A DNA stretch of 64,000 bases from Endothia cerciana (GCA_026119935.1 JALRMH010000006.1:744001-808000); one strand, 5' to 3'; positions 12,320 to 23,941 are shown, counted from the stretch's first letter. The notes: generated from the sequence alone by a model not told the origin. Numbers and translations: made by a program.

Positions 12320-12697
12320 GACGTTTTCGAGACGCTCGCGACCGCGACCGCGGCGGCGGCGGCGACGGCGAACGGACGGCGGAAGAACGAGAAGCAGCGG
12401 CGATGGCCTGACCCGGAGGAGGAACTGCTCGGCGGCGCGCGGGCCTGGGGGGGCTGGACCAGCAGTAGTGGGGACGGCGGCGGGCCGGTGAGGATGGTAC
12501 AGCAGAGGACGGGGGAGGTGGTGATCTCGTCGTCAGACGGCAAGGGAGGCGAGGACGGAAGCAGCATCAGGGCGGGGAAGAATGTCCACAACGACGCGAA
12601 GCTGAGCCTCACCAAGCCGTGGCGCTCGAGATACCCCACCCCTCACGACCTCAAGGAGCAGCTGGCGCGCAGCTCGGCGAGCGACGATGGGGCCTAG
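12320..12697 (+). other. Coding-like in-frame extension after the TAG of the Slm1-type gene
   Basis: Immediately after the TAG at 12317-12319 the same frame stays open for 125 codons (DVFETLATATAAAA through RYPTPHDLKEQLARSS) up to a TAG at 12695. By my count roughly 88 percent of its codons end in G or C, like the gene body, whereas 12210-12305 is much poorer in GC3 and looks like an intron. I found no acceptor beyond the TAG that joins the 12210 donor to this frame. Explanations are a missed intron, programmed stop-codon readthrough, a nonsense mutation or sequencing error at the TAG, or chance in GC-rich DNA. Confidence 0.4.
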
Positions 12698-15600
12698 GGA
12701 GCCGGGGCCTCGGTGTGGGAGGTGGAGGACCCTGCCGGCGCCGGCAGTCGTGTCTGGTCATGATAACGGGAATGGCTGGTTGCGCGTGTGCCTGTGGGGC
12801 GAGACGAGGCAATAATGAGGCTGCAGCTGCTGCTGTTGGTGGTGGCGATGTCGTAATGGGTTTAGTGGGCGATGATGCGAGCAGTTGCTGCCTGGAATCC
12901 GCGCTCTCGGTGGCCGGGCGGATCGAATGGAGCTACAACTTCTCGACTTACACGATGTTACTTGCGTACACCGCGCACTGGTTCATTCTTACACCGGCAG
13001 AAAGCAAAGCGGGCGGGTTATCTGTTCTCCATTGCGAGGGATTCGTCTTGTTCGAGGCAGCTGGGCCGTACCAGCCAAGGTTGCATTGATCCAGCCCCGA
13101 GGGTGGTATGCCAGTTGGCGCCTCTACGTTTCGTTGTCCGTGGGGGGTTTTGTTCTGTTTACCCTCCCACGCAGCAGCAGTCTTTATCGAGCATCGAGCA
13201 TCAAGTACAAGGGCAGCAGATATTGTGGTCTCGCATATCCCACTTTCCTAATTTCGTCTACGTCCAATGGGATGTTTTTATATTTCACCTTGACTCGTAC
13301 GCACTGTAACAGAGTGAGACAAAGAGCTGCGCGCCCTGATCATGAGGGCGTGTACAGAGAATGCATTGGGGGGAAAATGGGTGAGGGCGAAGGGGTGCGG
13401 AAGTGCCCAGGGGAAAGGCGCTGCCTGATGATGACATAATGCAGCTAGCTGTTCTGCAGGGCGCCCATGCATGCGGCTGTCGAGCCGGCTGGTCCTCCGT
13501 TTGCTGATGCTGCCATCTAATTTTCCTGACATCTCAACTGCGGCTTGTCACGGCAAAATATTATGGTACTCCCGGCAACGGCTGGACATCTTGGCAGACC
13601 ACCCCTCTCTTCTCTCCTTGTCGCACCGGCCCCGTCCAGCCATTGTGGACTTCTCGACTGGATCAGCCATGGACAGGCCTCGCGGTCCGGCAGCCATCGC
13701 CACGGACCCGGTGGTTCCGTGAAGAACGCGGCCGTTCGTTGCATTCCGGATGCCGCGAGGCTGTCTACTAAGGCAAATGCCCACATGAATCATGGCACGT
13801 CAATGCTCTGAAACTTAACCCCCCTCCCTCCAAAGGCGCGGGCCTGGGCGGCCTCGAAGCTACAGCCGCAGCGCAGCGCAGCCGCACTGCGTTTGTCGAA
13901 TGCAGGCGCCAGGCCCGCAGGTCGCAGGAAGGGGGGGGGGGGGGCGAGGGAGGTCGACGCCTCGCCCGGGCGCCCACAATTCCCTCACCTGCAGCCATGT
14001 TGGCTGAACGCTAGACCGGAAGGAGCAGCAGTATACGTTGGTTAGGCATTCTTCCCACTAACCTCCCCCCCCCCCCCAAAGGACCGGACTCATGACCCAT
14101 ATGCTAGCCCAGAGGGGGGGGGGCCTCCAAGTCGAAGGACGAGTGAGACAGGCCTTATTTTGCGTACACTGGCCAGGCGTCTTGTGTTCGCCCGAGCGCC
14201 CTTAGATCGCCGCAGCAGCAGATTGCCCACCGGGGAAAAGAATCAGGGCCTCCTCTCTTGGTCGTGGGCGGAAACTGGCTGGGACACCGAGGTTAGGGAG
14301 GGGGGACATCGAGTCTTGTCCGCGATCTGCCAAGTCCGGAGTCCGGACGCCGCCCACCAGTACTTCTTGGCTGTGAGGCAACCTCGACACCTCGCCCACG
14401 CCCACCTTGTTCGTGGTGTGCTTCTCCTCTGCCAGGACCGAGCAAGGCCGTCCGTCTTTTGCGTCGCAAGGTCGGGCGCGTTCCCCCCTCCCCCCCAGTG
14501 CAGATCCGTCGACGGGTGTCAACGTCCATGAGTCGTGAGTGAGCCTTTGCGAGGCGATCTCGGTACCGAACCTTCGATCACATCGCAGCTGCTACGGCCA
14601 ATCTGGCGTCCGGTCGCAAAGAGGCCATGACGCAGGCCAGGAGCGCCCTGGTCGTTGTTGCTGACCACCTCAACGGCCCACACCTTCCTCTCCCCCCCCC
14701 CCATCTCCCTTCAGTCCTAATAGGGCAGTGTCTTAGCTAATTATAGGGACGCCATCTCTTTGACCTCAGAGCCCTCTCTATTCAGCATGAGATGGTTCAT
14801 CTCTTCTCTCCCCTGCGACTCAAGAATTGACCCACCACTGAGTTGGCCCCCAGAGCACTTGCTCGTCGGGTTTCATCGGATGGAACTCTCTGACCGATCA
14901 AATGATCCGTAGTAATCTCTCGAGAGGGCCTGGGCTCTGCACCGTGGATGTGTGATGCCATGAGCGAGAGAACGGCGAGGCTGGATCCTCGTATGACTGA
15001 GAAGCCAGCCGAGATGGGGAAACCTGGCCATTGTCAGCGACCTCGCCATAGCATTTATTGGAGCCGGTGCACCAGGATGCAGACGCCCGGCTGTGCTGTT
15101 GTCCTTGGGGACACCTTCCCATGTCTCGAGGTCAGGGAAAACTTTGGGCCGCTCCGCCTCGCGGCGGTCTCGCTTCTTCCGGCGGACCTGCTCGCCGTAA
15201 CAACGGTACCTGGGCCTTGTTACAGTCCGTAAACCCCCATCATGGAGTCATAATCCCATGGGCCCTCGAGGGGAGGTCTTGCAACGAAAGAGAGACACAG
15301 GGTCTGGGGCAGACGCCCTGTGAAAGAGGAGTTTCCCCTCCCCTTCCGGACCCCTGCACGTCATCACCTGTCCAGTCCTGCAAAAGCAATACTGCATCCA
15401 ATTACGAGTCGGATGATTGCCCTAGGGTCCTCAATCATTTCGCGTGCGAGATTCAGCAGACGATGTGCGACTCGGCCTGTCTGGGCGGGGCTATGCACCC
15501 CAGGTGGTCGATCTCGACGTCTTTTTATTGGCGAGCGAGGTGAGGCAGCCCCGTTCAAGGAGACGGGACTGCCTCTACATCTCCATCAACGTCGTGTCAC

Positions 15601-17796
15601 TGAGTGCGACGACAGTTGGGAGTCGAGACGGCTTCCTGCTTTGCGGCTCTGAGTGTCTGCACTTGACTACCCTTTCTCGACGTCGATTGGCGTTCGTTCA
15701 TGCCATCTGCACCGCGGGCCAATGCCTTATCCCTCTGCGGTCCGCTCCAGTGCATTGGTACAGTACCCCCGTGTGTCAAAAAGCGGTTGGCTTACGGATA
15801 CAAGGTCACCTCGCAGCTCGCCAATAGTTTCTGTCCTTGCTTTTGATTGGCATCTCCTGCATGGCGGGCTGTCATATTCTCACGGGATTTCCAACGACAT
15901 GGGAACACCTGCTTTCTCGCCCATTGCAGTACGCATACCACAAAATTATACCTTTTTATATTTCGCCCAACATCCCTGCGAGGATACCACCCCAGTGTGC
16001 CGCGGAGCAGGGGTGTGATGGCCCGCCCGATCTGGTCCTCAAGGGATGCTCCGCAAGCGAGCATCACTGTGGTAACACCATCCACAATGCGGCGGCTTTT
16101 GGGGGCTGGCCGCCTGGCCGCCTGGTCGCCTGGTTGCCTGGTTGCCTTGGCCGCAGCATCCGTGAGCGCACCTGCGGCCCATCTGCGATCCCGTCGCTGG
16201 TCTCCATCGTCCCATGGTTGTCTGGCCGACTGGAACATCAGCCACCACCATGATAGATCTTGTTCTGTCCGACTGGACATCTAGCCACAACAACAAGCAA
16301 TAGTGGCTAAAGTGATTCAGAGCCAGCAAAGAAAAAGAAGGAAGAAAAAAAAAAGGGCCGGGGGGTCGTTCTGTAGATCAGCATCCCAGGGCTGCTCGTC
16401 GGCACTGGCATTGTGCTGTTTCGAATCGCTGACGCGATTTCCACGTGTTGTGGCTGGCAGGGTGAAGATTCCTTTTGTTCTGTAGGGCTAATAGTCGACA
16501 TCGTCTCGAGGGAGGCCGAGTTGCACGTCCGCCTTAGACTCCTTCTGTCTGCTCTACCCTAGCCGGCTGAAAGGGGGCCCTTGCACATAAGCAGATTACC
16601 ATGCGGCCTGCAGGGACGATCGGGAAGGATCCACGAAGCGCACGGCATTCAGCTGTCCGGAGGAGGGAAAAGATGGCCAAGCGGGTCCCTAAGGGCCTAG
16701 TCTTTTGTCTGACTAACTTATGCTTAATGAAAGAAGAAGATGATGAAGTAAGGCGGTTACGGGCTAGACAAGAACCAACTGATCCTCCCGCACGTTCAAG
16801 GCGCGCATGTCTTGACGCGCACAAGCATCACCGTCATCGGGCGGCAGCTTGACAAGTGGCAGCGTCGAATCCGACGAAGTCACCCGCCTGGGCGTGGGGA
16901 AAGGGGGCGTCCTATCGCTGCTTCAAGAGGGCGGCACGCTGGTAGAAAGGGACTAGGGGACGGACATACCTAGACGATCTCTCCCTCACCGAAGCCGTCT
17001 ACCATCTCCAACTGAAAGGGAAGTAGACGTGCTAGAAAGCAGAGAATATTTGAGGTAAGCCGGGTTTCGCGCGTCTGATAGCGGCTCGGGGGCGCGGCTG
17101 ACTTTCTCTTCTGCAAGCTGAACCAACCTACCTACTTCCTGTGCCCGGCACAGCCTCATTAGCACCCTGTCAGACGTCGAGAGTTCGCTACTCATGCTTG
17201 CGGCTCGTCAGGAGGAGGGGGAGGGGCTCTCCTCCGGTCTGGAATCAGAGAACGCGCCAGGGAATAACATACCTCGTGCAGATCGGTTGCAGCGTAGTGA
17301 CAGCACATCAATGTAGCGCCATCTGTGCCTGGGTATCCGGGGACCGGACTCCTTTATACTTGAAGTGCTCCTTGCCTGCTTCGACCAACTTCCATCCCCA
17401 TCCTACCGTCACAGACGAGGCTTCCATCGACAGGCCTTCGTTCGCCGGGGTAGGGGTTTTCTTGGGTTGCCTCACTTCTTTAAGGTCTTTCCATCCACAC
17501 ACGCACACCTCCTCTCCACTTTTCCCTGCCTTAATCGCAGCACGGCGGTCCCCAAGCAACATCTCAGTCCTATATCTCTTATCACATAACGCCCTCGTCG
17601 TCCTCCCTTCAGTTGAAAGGGAAATGATCATCCAGTCTATTTTCTGAAGCCGACTACCTTAACGCTCCCTCCAAGTCCCCGTCACACTCCCCAACTCCCT
17701 CATGCTCCTTCTAGTCAGACTTCCGGGCTGGTCACAGTACAACCGCCGATACTCCGCTGCCACATCTCCAGTGACCTGAGGTCACAGCTAGTGAAA
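12698..17796. other. Gene-poor region between the Slm1-type gene and the Clr5 gene
   Basis: About 5.1 kb without a gene I can support. ORFs of up to 184 codons (for example 12885-13439 plus, 15058-15543 plus, 17141-17647 plus) lack family motifs and overlap one another on both strands. The region holds many C/G homopolymers (for example 13931-13944 and 14065-14079) and an 8-nt tandem repeat at 16106-16150. The final 600 bases are pyrimidine-rich and look like the promoter and leader of the Clr5 gene. Confidence 0.55.
16106..16150. repeat. 8-nt tandem repeat (CTGGYYGC)
   Basis: Five to six tandem copies of CTGGCCGC, CTGGTCGC and CTGGTTGC. The copies differ by C-to-T steps from left to right, as expected for a decaying minisatellite. 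It lies in otherwise featureless DNA. Confidence 0.85.
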
Positions 17797-19160
17797 ATGA
17801 CGAAAGAATGGGAGAAGTACAAGACCGTCATCCTGGGCCTTTACAAGGGCCAGGGCATGACCCTCGACGATACCATAAGGACCATGGAGAAACAATATGG
17901 ATTCAAGGCTTCGTGAGTGCACTGGTCCTTGTTTTCTTCGCCCAGGACGGCTCTGATGCCTTGGCCTCCAGGATCAGGGCGTATAGGTCTTGCTTCAAGA
18001 AATGGGATATCCGCAAGTACAACAAAAACAGAGACCGAAATCATGGTGAGCGGGGTCCCATGACCCCGACGACACGCGACAGTCATGCCCAGACGAGCGC
18101 GCGGCCTGCGGCGATAACACAACGATCCGTCCAGGGCACCTCCCGTCCGTCTCTGAGGCTGCCGCCGAGGGACCGGCACTCTAACAACCTACAGTACGTT
18201 GCTCCTCATCACGGGTTCTTGGAAAAAAACTTTCCTAATCCAAGAGACAGCATGCGTGCTGGTGATGCGTATCATTCTCCCGAGACACCTTCTGTCCAGT
18301 ATACTCCCGGCATGTTTATGAACGCTGGCAGCCCTACGAGCTCTACATCCTCAAACCACTACGGCGACCACCAGCAGCAGTATTATGTTACTTCTAATGC
18401 GTACAACACAAATCAAAACGCGTACGCCCCCATGAGTAGACAACTATCCGGGCAACAAAACAGCGGCGCCTACCACGCGTCCAGTCAACAGCGCCGACCG
18501 CGGCAGATGACTGACCACAGCCCCTTCCCCAGCGTACAGTCGTCTCCCCAGCAACACCAAGATCTCTATGTTGACACGACGGGAGATCAGAGCTTCCTCG
18601 ACTTGCTTCTGGGGCATATCCGCTCGCCGCTCTCGCCCCCGGCCCAGCTCACGGAGGTTGGGCAGCGCCTGGCCTCCGCCGAGACCCAGATCCGACAGCT
18701 GGCGAGGTGCGGCACGCTTAACTCGCGCGGCCACGGCCTGACCGCCTTCGAGCTCTTCGCGGAGACCACCACCGCGAGCCCCCGCGACCTCGAGTTCGAC
18801 TGCGGGCTGTCCGCCGCGTTCGTGAGCTACGGCGCCGACACGGGGCGGGTCGTGCCTCCGGGCTTCCAACAGGTGGTCGACTCGGCCCTGGAGGCACGGG
18901 ACTGCAGGATCGTCGACGCCGCCCTCCAGGAATACCAGCAGCAGCAGCAACAATACGGGGCTACCGGCGGGCACGGAGGACTCTATGTCTGCGCCCCATG
19001 GCTCAGCATCTGGGTGCTGGCGTGCCTTCAGAGCCAACGGGGCGAGGCCGCAGCCGTCGACGCGCTGTTTTTGGTGCTGCCATACTTCATCACTGTCGCT
19101 AGGCAGGTCAACGTCGAGAAGCTGAGGGCCCTCCTCCCCAAGTGGTCCTCCCCGGCATAA
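17797..19160 (+). CDS. Clr5-domain protein of unknown function
   Basis: The N-terminus is a Clr5 domain, a fungal module of about 50 residues related to the N-terminus of fission-yeast Clr5 and common in filamentous ascomycetes: EWEKYKTVILGLYKGQGMTL, MEKQYGFKAS, then RAYRSCFKKWDIRKYNKN. The domain is split by a 59-nt intron (17913-17971, GTGAGT...CCTCCAG) whose removal joins KAS to IRAYR. Exons 17797-17912 and 17972-19160 give 434 residues. A disordered middle rich in Ser, Gln, Pro and Tyr (including QQQQQQ near residue 380) is followed by a more hydrophobic C-terminus (APWLSIWVLACLQSQ, LFLVLPYFITVARQV) that may be helical repeats; I do not recognise its fold. Clr5 proteins are thought to be nuclear or chromatin-linked, but no function can be assigned here. 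An alternative donor (GTGAGC) at 18043 is not needed to keep the frame. Confidence 0.8.
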
Positions 19161-19327
19161 GGACTGTACGACACGCTCGAGAGCCAGACCAACCAGCCGA
19201 TGAACGACCTATGGGATCAGCTCACGGACTGACAGTTCCCCGGGATCGTAACACGACGAGGAAAGAAAGATATAAAGAAGGAGAGAAAGAAAAAAAAGAA
19301 AGAAAGAAAGAAAGAAAGAGAGAAAGG

Positions 19328-19362
<35 letters not shown>

Positions 19363-20093
19363 CAAAAACCCGCGGCGTTTGAATTTGGTATATTGAAACA
19401 CCCGAAAAACAACCAAACCCCCCCGACAACCAAACAAAACAAAGACCAAAAAGGAACCCATATGCCCTGCAACGACACAGGAATAAAGTAAGGGGAGCGA
19501 GACGACAGATTGAAACGGACAAGGAGTTCGGGATCTTCCGTGTTGACAAGCCCACGATCATTACCAAATTATAGACAGGGATGGCGAGGGGAGGGGGGGG
19601 GGCAAAGGATAACATGGGGAATGAGTGCCGTCTCTGGTACGTTGATCGAGGAAGTCTTTTTGCTTCTTTTTTCTTTTAGGGGATGATATGGAAAAGCAAA
19701 GGCGTTGAGGCAGTCTATTGACACTACGCTGTTTCCTTGCGTGTGTGTTTTCCTTGAGACGGTCTCTGATACCCTCTTCCCTCATATTTTTCGCTCGCCC
19801 GGGGTCGGGGTGGTCAGATGTATCGCAACAGAAGCAGGATCCACAGAACTGTATAGACCTATTACGGTACTGTACGAGGTGGACAGCTACTCGTCCAGTA
19901 TCAGGACGGATCTCCAAGAAGGAAAAAAAACCCAAAAAAAAAACAAACCCAAAAAAGGAGATGAGGGTTGGTTATGGTCAAGACGGAATTATTCATGATT
20001 TGTAATATTATCGTGGTTCAACTATCGCGGGACTGCTGCGCATGAGTGTTCTGTGTGATTAGTCCGCCACTGCTGGCTCTCCCTGTGCCTGTC
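19161..20093. other. Convergent intergenic region, Clr5 gene and ABD1
   Basis: Both flanking genes point into this 933-bp region, so it should hold two 3' ends. The left half is dominated by a GAAA-type tract and a long A homopolymer. The rest is A/T-rich with several T-runs and A-runs that could serve as polyadenylation signals on either strand. I see no gene. Confidence 0.6.
19258..19361. repeat. Purine tract: GAAA repeat plus 34-nt A homopolymer
   Basis: A region of GAAA/GAAAG repeats (about 19258-19327) runs into an uninterrupted run of 34 A (19328-19361). The strand asymmetry is extreme: almost no pyrimidine occurs over 100 nt. It sits just past the Clr5 stop codon, so it would be transcribed as a poly-A-like 3' UTR segment of that gene. 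A retroposed poly-A tail is an alternative, but no flanking element is visible. Confidence 0.85.
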
Positions 20094-21548
20094 TTACACC
20101 TTGTAGAAGCAGAAGCCCACGTAAAACGCTGCGGCCTCCATTTCCTCTGGGCTGACCAAGAGCTCGCCGCCGCCCCTCTCCCTGACGCCCATGCGCTCGC
20201 TCAAGGGCCCAAGCGTGGGGTCATCTTTCTCCGTCTTCCAGATGTCGGTAAACGACTTGTGGTACTGCAGCTCAAGGTTGTAGTCCTCGGCCAGCGCCCG
20301 GAACGCCTCCCACGGCACTACATACTCAGGGACCTCCTCGACGGCCTCATGCAGGAAGAAGTTGTACTTCCAGCCGAAGGGAGGCCGGAAGATACCATCC
20401 TCGGGGGTCTTTCCCGGGAACCTAACCCGGTACGTCTCATTGCCCCACTCGGCGGTCGCCTCTGCCTCTGCCTCAACCTCCTCCTTCTCCTCGCCCTCTT
20501 CGATCTCGCCGTTTTCCGAGGTTTGATTCGCCCGTGGCTGCTCATCCGAGTTCTTTGCCCCGTCTGTCTTGGCTTTCTCGGCTTTCTCCATCTTTTCCCG
20601 CTGTCTCTTGTTGAACTCCCTCACCTTCTCGCCAATGACGTCTGAGTTGGGTATGGTTCCAATGAGGCGACCGCCCTTCTTGAGCGAACCTGCCACGTTC
20701 CTCAACATTTGTCGCGCCTTGGCCTCATTCTCGAATGCGTAGTGCAAGCAGAACATCATAGAGACCACATCGAAGCCGCGCTCGCTGCTGATGTTGGATT
20801 GTGTGAAGCCCACCTGCCGCACGATGTCGACATCCTCGAGCGACTGCCCGAAGCAGTCCTTGACCTGGAACCTCGCTTCGAACAGGCGCGGCTGCGGTCT
20901 CCGGTGTCCCCCACGGCCACCTCGCCCACCGTGCCGATCACGCTGCCCCATCTGGCGGTACCTCTCCCTCGCCTGGTCCACCGAGACGTCCGCGGGATCC
21001 AATCCCACGTATAGCTCCACCGGCTGCGGTGCCTGCTGCCACTTCCCCAGGTCTCCTCCCTTCCCACAACCCAGGTCCAGGACCAGCAAGTCCCTGCCAC
21101 TCGAGATACCCCGTTCCATCGCGCCAGGGGTGTGGTCCTCATCGGGTGCAAACTTCTGGATGATGCAGCTCTTGATCCAGTTGTTGAACGAGCGCAGCCC
21201 CTTGATCTTGCTATCCGTCTTGCGCCAGTCGCGACCCCTCTCGGGGACGGCATTGTAGTGGGCGCGCACGACGTCGTTGATGGCGGCGCGCTCCTGCTGC
21301 TGCAGCTTGGCGCTCTCGGCCTCCTTTTGCTCGCGCTCGCGCTGCAGGGCCCGCTGCCGGAGCTCCTCGCGCTGCGCCTCACTAATGCGCGAACGCTGTC
21401 CGGGTCTCTTGAGCTTGCGGGCGGGCTCGCCGGACCGATCGCCCGAGGGCGAGCGCGGGGTCGACGGCGAGGCGCTGCGCTGGCGCTTCTTAGCGGGAGC
21501 GAGGGCCTTCGCGTCGTAGGGCTGGGGGAGTTCGTCACTGCCGGCCAT
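20094..21548 (-). CDS. ABD1: mRNA cap guanine-N7 methyltransferase
   Basis: This nuclear enzyme transfers a methyl group from S-adenosylmethionine to N7 of the cap guanosine of nascent pre-mRNA. It is a single exon of 484 residues. The start is the ATG at 21548, in a CACCACC-ATG-GCC context; an in-frame ATG at 21617 has a poorer context and adds 23 atypical residues. The first 85 residues are charged and disordered. The methyltransferase domain follows, with the cap-enzyme block FNNWIKSCIIQKF, the SAM motif LLVLDLGCGKGGDLGKW (residues 154-170), YVGLDPADVSVDQARERY, and FDVVSMMFCLHYAFE. GGRLIGTIPNSDVI follows, then an acidic insertion (about 320-360) and the C-terminal FYVGFCFYKV. The insertion is longer than in yeast Abd1 but is common in Pezizomycotina. 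The gene is divergent from RPN7. Confidence 0.95.
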   Translation of the reverse strand: MAGSDELPQPYDAKALAPAKKRQRSASPSTPRSPSGDRSGEPARKLKRPGQRSRISEAQREELRQRALQREREQKEAESAKLQQQERAAINDVVRAHYNAVPERGRDWRKTDSKIKGLRSFNNWIKSCIIQKFAPDEDHTPGAMERGISSGRDLLVLDLGCGKGGDLGKWQQAPQPVELYVGLDPADVSVDQARERYRQMGQRDRHGGRGGRGGHRRPQPRLFEARFQVKDCFGQSLEDVDIVRQVGFTQSNISSERGFDVVSMMFCLHYAFENEAKARQMLRNVAGSLKKGGRLIGTIPNSDVIGEKVREFNKRQREKMEKAEKAKTDGAKNSDEQPRANQTSENGEIEEGEEKEEVEAEAEATAEWGNETYRVRFPGKTPEDGIFRPPFGWKYNFFLHEAVEEVPEYVVPWEAFRALAEDYNLELQYHKSFTDIWKTEKDDPTLGPLSERMGVRERGGGELLVSPEEMEAAAFYVGFCFYKV

Positions 21549-22314
21549 GGTGGTGATTTGATGTTGTACCGAGATAAGGGTGGTCAAACGTTGAGAGAGA
21601 AGATGAGGGGCTGCCACCTCAACCGGAACAGGTCGCCTCGTGGAGAGCCGCTTGTCGACCGGCGGATGGGGGCTGAAATGAGGCCCGAGAACGGGGAAGG
21701 CCTGCCTCTTGGTGGACCTGAAGGCAGCGGGTCCCGAAAGTTCCGGGTGGTTTTTCCTTTCTCTTTTTTCTTTTCTTCCACACTGGATTATGGGCGGGTG
21801 GCCTGATCTTTGATGAGATATGTGAGAACTGTGATAGGATTCGTGGTTCTGAGCGGCTTGATGAGGAGAGCCGAAGGAGGACGAAGGGGGCAGAGCCGCG
21901 GCGCGCTTACCTTCACAGTGAGGTGAGGCCAGGCAGTTTCAAGCTTCACGGCTCCAAAAGCGGCAGGCGGTGGCGGAGGAGGATACGGAGGTACTTTGCA
22001 CAGCACAGTCTGTACGGAGTACATGCCGCGAAGTCGGGTCCACAGGACCACAACCCTGGAACCCTGGTGCAGGAGGAGCATTACGGCAGCTACCTGCCGC
22101 CTGCCCTGCCCTACGTACTCTACTCTCTACTGGTTCAGCCTCCCAAGCAGCGACGTCGAAGAGCTCAGCTGTGTCTGCAATCGGGCCCAGTTCCTCCAAA
22201 GCATCTTCCTTCCCAGGCGAGACCACCCAGCAGTCCCCTCGCCCCCCTTGATCAACCAGCTTTTACCTTTCTCCCTGCACCCTCAGCACTCCCGTCCCAT
22301 CCAGCTCCGCCACC
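21549..22314. promoter_or_regulatory. Divergent promoter region of ABD1 and RPN7
   Basis: The 766 bp between the two start codons must hold both promoters. The sequence shows a near-palindromic TACGGAGTAC at 22014-22023 and pyrimidine-rich stretches toward RPN7 (22190-22310) typical of fungal leaders. I see no clear TATA box and no yeast-type proteasome element (GGTGGCAAA). Confidence 0.6.
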
Positions 22315-23941
22315 ATGGGTTCAGAGCCTCAGTACGCCAAATGGCCACTGCTGCCGCTGTCGCAGCATGTATTCACCCTCACGAACCCATATGCTGCGCG
22401 GCCCACCCAGGACGCCGCGGCCAAGAAGCTGCAGGACGCCATCGAGGAGCACAAGATGGCCCCCCTCTACAGATATCTGGCACACCCGCTCGAAGGCATC
22501 CTCAACGTGGTCGGCGAGGGCGGCGCCAGCGCACCGGGCAAGCCGCTGAGCAGGAAGTCGAGCGCCGTCGGCATGATCGCCACCAGGAGCCCCACCGCGA
22601 CCGTCACGATCCCCTGGGACGAGGGCCTATACCAGAAGCTGAAGGAGGACAACGACCGCGAGCTGGAGGAGATCCAGAAGGAGGAGGAGGAGGCCGTTGA
22701 GAAGGCCGGTGATACTGAGATCCAGGCCGCGAGGGGCAAGGGGGCCGAGTTCTGGGCGCGGGTTGGCGACAAGGTATGTGTCCCCTGCTGCCACCTCGAC
22801 AGGTTTCTGGAGACCGGTCTGACAGGTATTTTCTGCCCCCTCCCCCCCCAGGAGAAAGCAATCGCCGCCTACGAAGACGTCTTTGAGAAGACCGGCATCC
22901 TCGGCGCCAAGATCGATCTTATCCTCGCCATAATACGCATGGGCCTCTTCTACGGCGACAAGCTCCTGGTCAAGAAGCACGTCGAGCGTGCCAAGACTCT
23001 TGTCGAGAGCGGTGGTGATTGGGACCGTCGGAACCGACTCAAGGCCTACGAGGGCCTGTACCTTCTCACCGTCCGATCATACAACCTTGCCGCTCCTCTG
23101 CTCCTGGACTCTCTCTCCACATTCACCTCCTACGAGCTTTGCACCTACTCAAACCTGGTCGTGTACTCCGTCCTTGCGGGGTCCGTCAGCCTCAAGCGTG
23201 TGGACTTCAAGAGCAAGGTCGTCGACGCGCCCGAGATTAAGGCGATCCTGGGCGACGGCGAGGACAAGCTGGCCGCCCTGAGCGGTCGCGTGTCCGCAGG
23301 GCCCAGTGCTGACGATATCAATGACGGCAACAGCAACACACAGCCCGAGAAGGCCTCCAAGAAGGCTGTGGTCAACCTGACGACGCTCGGCTCGAGCAGC
23401 GACCAGCCCGAGGCGGAGATGGCGGTTGACTTCTCGCCCCTCGCAATGCTGGTTAGCAGCCTATACAGCGGGCGGTACAAGATGTTCTTCGGGGCGTTGG
23501 CGCAGGTCGAGGAGCAGTTCCTCACCCAGGACCGGTACCTACACGAGCACAAGAACTGGTTCATCCGCGAGATGAGGCTGCGCGCGTACCAGCAGCTGCT
23601 GCAGAGCTACAGGGTGGTGGGGCTGGAGAGCATGGCGAGCCAGTTTGGCGTCTCCGTGGACTTCTTGGACAGGTATGCTCCCCCGGCTTCGGCCTTACTA
23701 GGGGTGAACGAGACTGTGGTTGCTGACTTTCTCCTTTCCCAGGGATCTTGCCAAGTTCATCGCTGGAGGCCGCATCCCTTGCACCATCGACCGCGTGTCG
23801 GGCAAGGGTGTCATAGAGACCAACCGGCCAGACGACAAGAACAAGCAGTACCAGGACGTCGTGCGCCAGGGGGACCAGCTGATCACCAAGCTGCAGAAGT
23901 ACGGCCAGGCTGTGAGACTTCGTGGAAGTGAGAGGGCATAG
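22315..23941 (+). CDS. RPN7: 26S proteasome regulatory subunit Rpn7 (PSMD6)
   Basis: Rpn7 is a PCI-domain subunit of the 19S lid and contacts Rpn3 and Rpn6. Exons 22315-22773, 22852-23672 and 23743-23941 encode 492 residues. The N-terminus reads MGSEPQYAKWPLLPLSQHVF; the Rpn7 helical region includes KAIAAYEDVFEKTGILGAKI and GDWDRRNRLKAYEGLYLLTV. The PCI domain follows from about residue 300 (LAMLVSSLYSGRYKMFF, MRLRAYQQLLQSYRVVGLES, then DLAKFIAGGRIPCTIDRVSG) and ends with QVVRQGD-like VVRQGDQLITKLQKYGQAV. The start has a CCACC-ATG-GG context. A serine/asparagine-rich linker (near GPSADDINDGNSNTQPEK) is longer than in yeast. Intron 1 is 78 nt with a C-run before its acceptor and contains no in-frame stop, so a retained form would still be translatable. 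Confidence 0.96.

Noticed and set aside
20046..21806. Plus-strand ORFs of up to 224 codons across ABD1
   Set aside because: They lie opposite conserved methyltransferase motifs and have the leucine-rich composition typical of antisense shadows.
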